Part shown: piece after piece, positions 46,558 to 56,790 of the stretch
How the letters are laid out: the number at the start of each line of letters is the position of its first letter
Position numbering within the stretch: position 1 is the first letter of the stretch
From: Lethocerus indicus
Taxonomy: Eukaryota; Arthropoda; Insecta; Hemiptera; Belostomatidae
Direction of reading: 5' to 3'
Assembly (NCBI GenBank): GCA_019843655.1
Contig: JACDQD010000011.1
Location: 11,574,604-11,638,603, forward strand
DNA: 64,000 nucleotides
Program-made: the position numbers and the translations under genes
The notes under the pieces: generated by a model
Seen by the model: only the letters and a program-made list of their open reading frames with translations
What the model was told of the DNA's origin: nothing
Databases searched by the model: none

Positions 46558-49500
46558 ACGTTACGGCGTTATGTCGTATTGTACGTATAACTGTAAAAAC
46601 TGTAAAGTTGGTTGAGTTGAAAAAATTAATTACTTCTAATTTATAGACAGGAATGTTTGGGAAATTATGCGTACTGATAATTCGGTCTGGCCGTAAAAGC
46701 CAATGGAACGGGAGATCGATTGGTTAAAGATGGCGATTTGATTGGACTCCTGTTTACAGATACGAGCTTTAAACCGTCAGCAAGAGGCGCCTCGCTGATA
46801 GCGCATTGGGCTATCCCTCCCTCTCACCCCTTTGAGGCTTTCCTCTTTACCTCCTTTAATCAACCCTCCACAATCACTCCCTGTAGTTTCGGTTGTGGCG
46901 CCGCTACCCGGTCCCTCGTCCGGGAACCCTCCACCAATAATGCCCTGTTTTGCGCCTATCGGGTTGTTTTCCCCTCATTATATTTCCCTTTGTGCTCAAA
47001 TACCGGAAATCGCCCCGTAACAAAGGAGAACACCTTGTGGAACCCGGTCCCGAATGTGCGGGACATAGCGGGCGTCTTCTTAAAATAACAAACCTGCACA
47101 ATATAGCTTCAATTAGGTAGTCCTAAATTTCCTAGTAGAATACAGATAATTTCATAGATTTAAGTTCCCCTTTAACACTCGGTTCATTATAGTTTTCTGC
47201 ACGTTACAAATTCTGAAAAATACTTTAAAGATATCCTTAACGTGCTAAGTGGACAGAACGTTGTAATAATAATTTAATGCACAGCACGATCCTTCATAAA
47301 TTACCTACTTTTATGTCGGGTTTAATACGGTAAGAGGCACAGTTTTGGCTTCCGTGGTTGTACATGGTGCAACCGTTCGGTAATAACGCCCCCGTTAACG
47401 TTCAGTAGATTGTCTTCAGCCGTGCGACCATAAAACTACCCTTATAAACTTAGCCCCTATTAAATCCTTTTCTTAATTAATAAGGGATGGCAGAAACCCT
47501 GTTTAAATTCACCCTGCGAAAAATACACGTAACGGTGTTGATATTTACCTGATTACCTGAATAAATACCTGATTATCCGGGGTGTTTTCTTAGCTCTCTC
47601 TTCCCCCTTTATTAATAGTGCTTTTGTGCGTGAAAATTAGGAATTCCAGGAATTATTTAGTATTTAATCAGCAAAAATGGAAGATTTTGATTACAGTTTA
47701 TATTTCCATAAAAAATGGATGGCCTCTTGTTTAATATATTAATATGTAGCAAGTACAACCAAAGAAAACATGTATTATATCCATAATATATTCCATCAAT
47801 ATATTAACACCCTCTAGTTGTGTTTCTTTTATGCCCCCGTGTTTAGACTGTATAATTTTGTTGTAAAATAAATAAGCCCTTTTAAAGCACAGCTTAGCGC
47901 CTAAGTCCAGTCAGTTTCTTCTGGGCGTTAACGCAGTTTTAAGCCTTTGTGCACTCTTATCCGACCGGCGATTCTAATCGAAACTGGCGGCGGCCTAACT
48001 CCCAGAAAGTTTTAGGAATCTTCTTAGGAATCGAGTTTGTTTGGCACAATTCATTCGTGAAAATTCGTATGTACGAACGGGACAAAATTATGCTCACATT
48101 GTTTCCTCAAATTGTAGACAAATACAGAAACTTCAGTTTTCATTAAAGGGGCGTATTATTACGTTAACGTAAGTATAATTTACTGGCGTATATCTGCATT
48201 GAAAATTCAGAGCGTTCTAAACAAAGTTTAATACACATTATTTAATATACTTATATCAATATGTTATTTTATGGCATTATGCTCCCTTAGTAGATGTTTG
48301 CCCAACTTATTTTCATTTCGTTGTAAATAAATAATATTAATATTTGGGGGAATATAAAAATATTATAATAGCTTGTTCTATCTCAAATGGCCCATATGGG
48401 CAATATGCTGTGTATACGACGAATTAATTAGGAGGAACAAGGGGGTTTGGGATTTGGCTCGAGCGGTTGAGATTTAGTTGTCATTGTCTAGTTAGAGGGG
48501 TGGTGGAGGGCTGAAGGGACTTGATCTATAATTGAGTGAGACGTGTCCCCGGCTTCCTCTCAACGCGTACCACTCGGGCGATGTACTTCTGTCACACGGC
48601 GTCTCGGATTTCACGTACACGGCTCACAAAGGGGGTTCGTCCCGAGCCTACGCCCGATGAACTGTAAATTATTACGGAGGCAAAGGTAACGGCGAGTTTT
48701 TCTCCATTTCAGAGGAGGAGTTTCATGGATTCCGTTTTCCCCATTCGCCTATTTCATGGAGCAACACGTACAGACAGTATTACGTAGGTGAACTAGACCG
48801 TATACCGTATAAGTTGGACGTCACATGATGCTACCTCAAATTCAATGAGGATATATAAAAAAAATTGAAATTTATATTTCCTGTAATATCCATAGTAAAT
48901 AAAATTGGTAACCAAAAAAAAAGCTTTATTTCCCCCAAAAAATACTCGAGTATTATTTTACATAATCACACTTTCAGGTGAAAGCTTATAAGTGAAAGAA
49001 TTCCAGTAAAGAGTACAGTGGAGGTTATGAACTTGTGATCAATTAGAGTTATTGAATGAAAATTTCCCTCAGGGGTATATGGGTTAGGAGACCCCCAAGG
49101 TCCCAACTCCAATTAACTGCACCCCAAGTACAGAGCAATTACACACCAACATGCAGTAAACAACACACCTTACAAGGCATTAAGTGTATCAGCGCACATT
49201 GTAATGGTCTTGCCCAGATGGTGGATAAGAACACTTTTGCACAGCGGTAGAAATTAGTAATCCCTTCCAGATAGCGAGCGCTCATAGAGGCTTATAAACG
49301 AAGCACCTAGGACGCGGTTCTATAAGGGCAGTTCGTCGGAACACGGCAAGCTTTGGAGACTGCCCGCGTCAAGTAGCTTTTACTATAATTACCCCTAACA
49401 GAGTCGGCTACCACCCACCCCCTCACTAACCAAGCAACTCCTTTTTCATTAAAACAACTAACAAAGTTTAGCCCGAGTTTACGACTCAATCGCGGGCCCG

Positions 49501-49904
49501 GCGGGCATGAAAATTAACAGGCGGCGGCGGGGTTGATGCGCGCCCGTGTGCGGGGGCACGAGGGGGTAGTTTTACGCGGTGGCCGTGTAATTTTACGAAA
49601 CGCCCGCCGGGTTTTACGCGGCCGAATTGTCGGAGTGAAAGAGGCCCGGGCCATTAGAGCCCAGTCCCCGCAATAGCAGTAATTGATTGGGCGATAACGG
49701 CCGACGCCTACGGGCGGGCCCGTAAGTCATGATGCGAGTGTTGTACACTGTGTAAAGTGTACAAACAAAAGCGGCAGAATTAGGATTTCGCGTTCTCTCG
49801 GCCCAGTTACCGCCAACAGTAATCAAATTACATTAGCCGCTGTGCCGATTGGAGAATTCGGCACTACGGAAAAAGTTTCCCCTGTAAATATTTTTTTTAA
49901 ATTT
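46558..49904. other. Long stretch without recognisable genes
   Basis: A GC-rich patch at 46720-47060 holds overlapping short frames. AT-rich DNA continues to ~49500 and CpG-rich DNA follows. A perfect 7-bp inverted pair GTACACT...AGTGTAC lies at 49744-49763. No known repeat is visible. Confidence 0.5.
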
Positions 49905-50095
49905 TTAACTACTGTCCGAGGTGATGTTTAAGCCGTCGCGGTGGGGATAGTGGATTGGGAAGAGAGGAAAGGGACCGAACGAGTGGATTGGGATGAGGAG
50001 AAAGGCGGGAGTGGAACTTCAGCAACCTGGATTTTGCGACTTCGTCGACTGTCGGTATGTTGAGGTCACGGTGCATTAAGGATGGGGCGAAGGAC
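49905..50095 (-). pseudogene. Jockey 3'-end fragment (cluster unit a)
   Basis: The minus strand contains the terminal blocks CCGCGACGGCTTAAAC, CCAATCCACTCGTTCGGTCC and GAAGTTCCACTCCCGCC, then GTCGACGAAGTCGCAAAATC and CATCCTTAATGC. These correspond to the end of the reverse-transcriptase C-terminal region. A deletion removes the NAPRYVSN segment. Confidence 0.8.
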
Positions 50096-50097
50096 TA

Positions 50098-50458
50098 AAA
50101 GGAACCACCCGAAGATGGCACTTTTCGCACAAGAACAATTATAGTCTAAGGGCTAAGAAGATCTCTAGGCCAACGGCGTTTAAGCCGACGCGGGAGGATA
50201 ATGGATGGAACCGGAATTTTGTGACTTCGTCGACTGTCGGTATGTTGAGGTCATGGTGGATTGTGTGGTTAGAAACATACCGGAGAGCATTAAAGATAGT
50301 ACGCAGGACTTATGACAGAAATCTCTGGATGCGAGCGATGTTGGATGTCTCGGTGGAATCCCATAGCTCTATACCGTATGTCCATGTCGGTTTATGTATC
50401 GCTTTGTATATTGTCAGTTTGTTACTTAAGGTCTATTTTCATATGCGTTTTATTACCA
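50098..50458 (-). pseudogene. Jockey 3'-end fragment (cluster unit b)
   Basis: The minus strand encodes TYGIELWDSTETSNIARIQ, FCHKSCVLSLMLSGMFLTT-type shifted sequence (the FQSKVLRTILNAPRYVSN region), HHDLNIPTVDEVTKFR and a shortened end. Its 3' untranslated region at 50098-50160 abuts unit a, so the units are head to tail. Confidence 0.8.
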
Positions 50459-50715
50459 GGGAGCATTAAAGACTGAAATCTCTGGATGCGAGCGATGTCG
50501 ATGTCTCTCATCTCTCATGTCATAGCTCTATACCGTAAGTCGGTTTGAGTATTGCTTTGTATATTGTCCGTTTTAGTAATGGTCTTAAGAGTCCAAATTT
50601 TCTGTTTAAGTCGATTCTTTTGAGTCGGGTATGGGTATTCCACGTGAGCCCAAGATAGCGAATCTGCTGTTGGGTGGGAATCGGTATGTCGGGACCCCTG
50701 TAAATAAAACACATT
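50459..50715 (-). pseudogene. Jockey reverse-transcriptase fragment (cluster unit c)
   Basis: The minus strand starts CFIYRGPDIPIPTQQQIRYL and GLTWNTHTRLKRIDLNRKFG. It then continues into LLRPLLKRTIYKAILKPTYG before it joins unit b. This is the furthest-upstream part of the polymerase seen in the window. The YLGL motif lies in the region that precedes the polymerase thumb. Confidence 0.8.
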
Positions 50716-50863
50716 TTTTAAATAACTCCGTTCGTCACATATGACGGGCAGAAAACAAATAAACGGTCCGCGAGGGCTGTTAGTCAAAACGGTCAACCGG
50801 GGACGCTGTATCAATAATGCGGGTCGGCAGTGTATCCGGGCACTCCCGGGGGATGATGTGGTG

Positions 50864-50889
50864 GCGGGGGCGGGGGCGGGGGCGGGGGC
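50864..50889 (+). repeat. (GGGGGC)n G-rich tract
   Basis: Four runs of five G are separated by single C bases. This matches the usual four-run rule for G-quadruplex formation. It gives Gly/Ala or Arg/Pro repeats in open frames. Confidence 0.85.
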
Positions 50890-51084
50890 CGCTAATAATC
50901 CCACCGCCTCCGCGTTTAAATTCCCCCACCGGGCCTTTTGTCCCGCCGGCGGGCTCAATGAGCACTCGCCCCGAGTGTATATCACTGTTTTACGACTGTT
51001 TATCAAGGGCGGGGCCCCCACAAAAGAGTACCGCCCCGCCCCCATTCCGGAATTACGACCCGCTAACTAACTGCCCTCAGTATA

Positions 51085-51087
<3 letters not shown>

Positions 51088-51140
<53 letters not shown>
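51088..51140. repeat. (AT)n microsatellite, left of an embedded element
   Basis: About 26 AT units. A further AT run (51307-51327) follows after 166 bases of complex sequence. Confidence 0.95.
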
Positions 51141-51146
<6 letters not shown>

Positions 51147-51306
51147 GTGCTTCACCATTAGTGCATGGTGAATGTCAACATTTACCGGTCTAAGTCAGAA
51201 ATAAGGGTATTTAGCAAATATTTCGGACATACACCAAGCGACTATGAGAATGTTGACATTCATCGGTGAAAGTCGGCATTCTCCAGATTTCGGTGTTTCA
51301 CCGTAA
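51141..51306. mobile_element. Possible miniature element embedded in AT repeats
   Basis: Unique sequence sits between two AT runs. It contains GGTGAATGTCAACATT (51168-51183) and its near inverse AATGTTGACATTCATCGG (about 51249-51266). Related motifs GCTTCACCATTAG and GGTGTTTCACCGTAAC lie near the ends. This inverted layout suggests an insertion into an AT target. There is no coding capacity and the superfamily is not known. Confidence 0.5.
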
Positions 51307-51327
51307 CATATATATATATATATATAT

Positions 51328-54300
51328 CATGTAAAATAAATATTCACCGCCGCGCTCATGCAGAAACTACTCGAGCGAAGGCAATATAAATTAAAGTATT
51401 ATCATTATCGATACCGGTTTCAGATTATAAACCCGATTATTAAACCTGATCTCTCGTCAAGACCACACATTGAGTGCAGATAAATTTGTCTGCATCTTAG
51501 AGGCAGGGGTATATAATTTATTTTTCATACGTTTCTTATTATAAAATGACTGGATTACAGTACCGTCATACGGTCATGCAATAAACGCTGGGGGGCGGTA
51601 GGCCTCGAATTGTGGCCTGCCGCTGCAAATAACGATCACGTCCGGTTGCGGGCGTCGCGGGACAATATTTGTCCGGTCCGGACTTCGGACTTAGGCGGTT
51701 TCCGGCCGCTCGGGGCGTTCGGTCAATCCGCGCTATTCGCTGGCCGCGGCCGGGGAGAATTATTAAAACCGGTTTCATGAGACTCACGGCGCAATTTATT
51801 ATTCCCGGCCTGCGATGGGTTTTAATATCCCGTCCGACCTTTTCCGACTCTTTTTTCCTAATAATACGGCACGGGTGAAATGCGAGGCCGGCCACGCTAG
51901 GGGCCGTTGTGCTCACCTAGAGGCGTTAATCGGGACAATTTGAAAAAAATTGTAGATAAATCCAGTATCTCGATTAACCTACAACTACGGGCATAGTCCG
52001 TGTACGATGATCGGGCCAAACGTAAATATTACAGGCATAGCCCGTAGTACGATGATTTTTTGGTCCAAAAAAAATCACAGGTTTAATCTTGCTTAATTTA
52101 TCTGTATTGGCAACCAGATTATTGTTTGAGAAATGCATACACCTTGTAATTTGCCGATATCTTGAAAAAAAAGTAAATTTCAATATTTTTTCTTTTTTAA
52201 AAGTAAAAAGTAATTTTTTTTTCGATACGAAGAGATAATAGGAATACATCACGAGCCTTGTCTGTGCTATTTACACACCGCGACCGTCCTACCACGAGCG
52301 ATGCCCGTAATATTTACGATTGGCTCGATATGCGTATTACATAAGTCGTGCAAATGGCTCGAAAGCTGCGCGAACTTGTTTACGGTTCCTGCCCGAAATT
52401 CTCGAACGTAAATCGTAGGTTGAGGGGTTAATTTTAGTGCCGTATTTATGATACCAACGCTACGTTGACACTAGGGCGGTGTTCAGTTGATTCAATAAAC
52501 GTTATATTTATTTTCAAGTGTAATTGTCGCGGAGACCGATAGAAACGGTACAGGAGGGAGGGGACGGCGAAATGAAAGGACGGGGGGAAAGGTCGCTAGA
52601 CGTGACAGAGTTAATAACGCGGCGCTATAGTGAAAGGGACGTCGCACATTGGCGGCACGCCCTCTCCACCCCCTGGGGCTGCGAGGGGCGAACAATGCGT
52701 TCGGAGCCCTCCATTATAAAAATTATAAGGGAGGCGACGGGGGTGCCAACACCACTTATAACCGAGGTGAGAAGTAATAAGGGCGGAGGCGGCGGGGGCG
52801 GAAACAGAAACCCGCCGCCCGGTAATTAATAAATCGCTGGCCCCTAATGGAAGGTTCCCACTGACAAATGATGACCGAGGGAAAGGGACACCCCTTCGGT
52901 GGGGGCTTACCAGCCGTCGACGTAATCCATAGCCGATCTATAATTATTAAATTTGCTCTCTGGAGAACGTAGGAGATAATAAAATGGTGGTAAAATTGGA
53001 TTCAGTTAAATCTGAAGGATTGTTTCTGAAAGAGGATTTCTCTGTCTTCACATCGGTATAAAACATATAAAACACACACATAACGTAATACTTATTACTT
53101 TATTAAATTACTACGTCATATGTAACATACATGCGTAAATTAATACGAATAACGAAGGTGAGAAGAAGAAACCCATGTCCGTAATTTTGTGTTTGTTAGA
53201 ATAATAATAGAAAAAGAATTAATTGTATAAACACGGTAAATAATATTTTTCGCCCATTTAATTCAGACAAAATATTTTAAATTTTAAATGGAAACAGCCA
53301 TGATGCAAACATTAGTTTCATCATTCTTGTTTATTTGTAGTGGGAACCATATAAGCAAGAAGGATCGTATTTTATATCAAAATAGCCAGGAGAACGGTCC
53401 AAGTGAACGGAATAATGAGATAAAATTTAATCATAATTTGGTAAATGTATACGTTAGCTGTATATTGAAATTATTTTAAGGATTATAAATGTATATAATA
53501 TTTTTAACAAGGCAATAATTTGAATCAAACACGTTGACCTATCTCTGATTAGATTCAGTAAACTAGTAATATCGTGTATTAACTTGAGGGGAACCGAAAC
53601 TAGCCGTGGGCATAAAAGTCGACGGCAATTAATCTTAAACTCCTCGTGTGTGTGTGTGAGTAATTTCAAACTGTGAAATATTATACAGCCCTGCTATAAA
53701 CGTTAACAGGGAGGAGAAAAATCAGAGGCCATGAATGTTAACTCGGGCTGCGCGGGTCCCCCCTCCCATTTTATACGCTATAATTCCGCGGTGGCTCCCG
53801 CCGAACATAAAATAAAAAAAAAAAGCGGACCGTAAACAAGCGATAAATTATTGATAGGCGGACTGAAAAAGTTTTGAGGGGCCGGGTAAAATGGGCCGTG
53901 TGGACTAACTTCGGGCCCAATGTCATTTCGCTTCCCCTTTTTTTTGTTTCCGCCCAAGAAACAGACTGTGCCCAAATTGATACATAACAGTTCGCTAAAG
54001 TTGCCCGAAGTCCGTGTCACCGCCATTACGTATCGCAGTCGTTACCGTTGATATCGTCCCTCGTACGTTATACTGCTATGACGCAAAACTGCGCTGCGTC
54101 GAACTGTATATGTACAAAAATAGAAGTTGGGCGGGTTGAACTGTATAATGGGAGCCCGTTAAAAGGGAAATCTTCCGCGCTACAGCTCTGTTTGACTTTC
54201 TGTACATTCAGTGAATACACAGAAGGCTTACTGCTATCATCATTATATTCTATAGTTTCTATAATGATTCTAGGTCCTACCTCAAATGACTGCCCTAATT

Positions 54301-54476
54301 AATTAGTTATTTTCATTCGTGTGATCATTCATACATCTGGCGTATTAATTTGAATTTTATTGAATTTTAGTTCCGAGAATATATCCTGGTTTACTATTCA
54401 TGATTCGGACAGTATTTCAGGAATCCCATTGCTCTGATCATAATTTGAATAAATAAATATTTACCAACAATAATAT
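51328..54476. other. No gene recognised
   Basis: A CpG-rich part (51590-51910) holds opposing frames without similarity. AT-rich DNA follows, then CpG-rich DNA at 52540-52850. A diverged ~45-bp direct repeat occurs at 51989-52065 (see findings). Confidence 0.5.
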
Positions 54477-54960
54477 CCCCATACCCGACTCTTATGGCCA
54501 TTTGGACTCTTAAGGCCATTACTAAAACGGACAGCAAAATTGACCTTAAGTAACAAACTGACAACTTACAATGCGATACTTAAACCGACATGGACATACG
54601 GTATAGAGCTATGGGGTTCCACCGAGACATCCGACATCGCTCGCATCCAGAGATTTCAGTCAGAAGTCCTTCGCCCCATCCTTAATGCTCCGCTATATGT
54701 TTCTAACCACACAATCCACCATTACCTCAACATACCGACAGTGGACGAAGTCGCAAAATCCCGGTTCCTGAAGTTCCACTCCCGCCTTCCTCATCATCCT
54801 AATCCACTCGTTCGGTCCCTTTCCTCTCTTCCCCATCCATTATCCCCCCCTTAGCCCTTAGATCATAATTGTTCTAGTGTCAAAAGTGCCATATTTGGGT
54901 GGTTCCTTTTATCAATTATATTTTGTTGATTGTACAAAATTAAAAAGGTTATAAAAAAAC
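54477..54960 (+). pseudogene. Jockey-clade retrotransposon, 3' end (best preserved)
   Basis: A single frame encodes MTLSNKLTTYNAILKPTWTY, GIELWGSTETSDIARIQRFQ, SEVLRPILNAPLYVSNHTIH, HYLNIPTVDEVAKSRFLKFH and SRLPHHPNPLVRSLSSLPHP, then SPP and a stop. The basic terminus (RRLKRRWPRDLL) is lost through a deletion at ~54850. Upstream, TCCCCATACCCGACTC corresponds to NPHTRL. The 3' untranslated region ends at an A-rich tail near 54960. It is 5'-truncated and lacks the polymerase active site. Confidence 0.85.
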
Positions 54961-55711
54961 CATCGATAACAATATCTACATCCCATTATCTATAAATTCA
55001 ATTAGTTTTCTGGTTATTTCTCTTGTTATAATGCTTTGTGTATTCACGCTTATATTAATGGTTCGAAAAACGTGCGGTTAGCCATCTTCATTTCCCTATT
55101 ATATTTTAATAGATAAAAGATTAAAAAAATAAAGCCGGTTAAATTAATTATAAAAAGCATATTTCTGATTAAACCCTTCTTCCAGTCCTTTCTTAGCTTA
55201 TATATGCAACTCGATTAGAATTTGATGCGTCGGGGGCGGCGTCTTGACCGAATTTACATCCCGCGCGAAAAGCCCCTTCGCTACCGCCTTAAAGGAAAAG
55301 CCTGACCGTAAACAACTCATAAATTATTGAGGGGGCCGGTCAGAGCTGAGGCCGGTGAAATCGTCGAGGGGGGGGGCTTCTCTCTGGAGGAAGCACAAAT
55401 GGGATTTCGGTAGGGCCCTCAGTCACAGCGCCGGGGTATCGGCGGCGGAGGATCGCCCCCCCCAACTTGGCACTTTCCTCCAGAAGGTCCGGGTCCTGCT
55501 GAATTTTAACGCCCGAGAAAAAGTGCCGCCCCCAGGTCTTGGGGACACCGCGGCCGAGATTCCCGTTGCGGAAAGGCACACGGCGGAAACAAAGTTCTCG
55601 GAGAATTCGCGGGTGGGACCCGGTCGACCTGGAACCCATCCCCCGTTAAAAAAATTCAATCAGAATCGGACGACGCCGACCCCCTACTCCGACCCCAATT
55701 TAATTCCTAAG
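54961..55711. other. No gene recognised; CpG-rich opposing frames
   Basis: Overlapping frames on both strands (55340-55714) occupy one GC-rich block. They have no recognisable domain and compete for the same bases, so they are judged chance. Confidence 0.45.
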
Positions 55712-56073
55712 TGAACATACGACTTTTTAGAAGGCTGAAAAAGTTGTTCGACGCTCATTCGTACAACAATAATTGCGGATTCTTCTCATCTTTGGGTGTG
55801 TCCATTTTTTGGTACGCACGACGAATAGTCGGCACTAATAAACATTTCACAATACTCTATAGGTTTGAAAATGTAAACATGCGTAAAAAATACAAATAAC
55901 GCCATCTCCATTTAGCGACGAAACCAGCAATGACTTAGTCGCTGACCCAATATATACTTTTGTCCGATTACCCTCGGACAATATTCAGGGCATCCGCTTC
56001 AAACGTGCCGAGATTTCGCATCAGAAGGAAGTGAAGAATAATTAAGATCGGGACCGGAAACGAGGATATTATC

Positions 56074-56635
56074 TAGTTTAATATACCTGTTTTGTGGTCT
56101 GCGAGGGGTTGGAATACCGTAGGTTCGTGGTGTTTCTGTCTCCTTTTGCTAGACCGGTTTCGGCTGCTCGCCATCTTCATTTTTTTGGAGCTAACCCCCA
56201 AAAATAACTTTATCTCGTATCAAATCCCTGGAATTTTACAAATTTCCTTTCTATTTTCGTAATATCCCGTGGGTCATGATGACACTAAAGACAGAGAGAA
56301 GCTCTACTGCAACCCATTGTCCTTCAAGTAGATCGTCACCGCACATCGATCCTCACCATTGCCAATCAAGATTCAACAGTCGCGGCCTCTGACCTCTCAC
56401 AGAGACGCCTCTGATCCTGTGATTCGCGGAACTAGATACCGGGAGAATCCTTGCGGTATAGGCCGGTAAACAAATTTAAGAGCCTTTAATGTTAGCCCCG
56501 GAGCACGGCGCTGATACTAGGCCCGCACTGTTCAACAGTGACTAACACCGCTACTGAAGATGGCGAGCAGCCGAAACCGGTCTGGCAAAAGACCAAACCA
56601 GCGAGAGGAGACAGAAACAAACACGAACCTACGGT
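56074..56635. mobile_element. Foldback element, family F, copy 12 (arms separated by unrelated DNA)
   Basis: The left arm (56074-56180) starts AGTTTAATATACCTG and stops after CCATCTTCAT. The right arm (56538-56635) runs from GTGACTAACACCGCTACTG to CGAACCTACGGT. About 355 bp of sequence not seen in other copies separates them. Confidence 0.85.
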
Positions 56636-56668
56636 GGACATACGACTTTTTTGAAGGCTGAAAAAGCC

Positions 56669-56744
56669 GTTCCGCGCTCTTTCGTACATATTTGTGCGCT
56701 TCAAACGTTCCGCGCTCTTTCGTACATATTTGTGCGCTTCAGAA
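56669..56744 (+). repeat. 38-bp tandem duplication
   Basis: GTTCCGCGCTCTTTCGTACA and TATTTGTGCGCTTCA are repeated at a spacing of 38 bases (start 56669, then 56707) without mismatches over the first 35. Confidence 0.95.
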
Positions 56745-56790
56745 GGAACTGAAGAATAATTAATATCGGGACCGGAAACAGAGATATTAT

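Larger units (their letters stand above)
55712..56790. repeat. Local duplication interrupted by a foldback element
   Basis: Segment A (ACATACGACTTTTTAGAAGG and CTGAAAAAG, from 55714) recurs at 56638. Segment B (ATCAGAAGGAAGTGAAGAAT and GGGACCGGAAACGAGGATAT, 56020-56072) recurs at ~56740-56790. The A-B block is thus duplicated, with foldback copy 12 between the two halves. The second block is ~200 bp shorter between A and B. Confidence 0.8.

Noticed and set aside
50515..51045. 176-codon minus-strand open frame
   Set aside because: It runs from G-rich repeat DNA into a shifted frame of the jockey fragment, so it is a chance fusion.
51566..51916. 116-codon minus-strand frame in CpG-rich DNA
   Set aside because: A competing plus-strand frame covers the same bases. 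No domain was recognised.
55340..55714. Overlapping frames of 99 and 119 codons on opposite strands
   Set aside because: Both occupy one GC-rich block and neither resembles a known protein.
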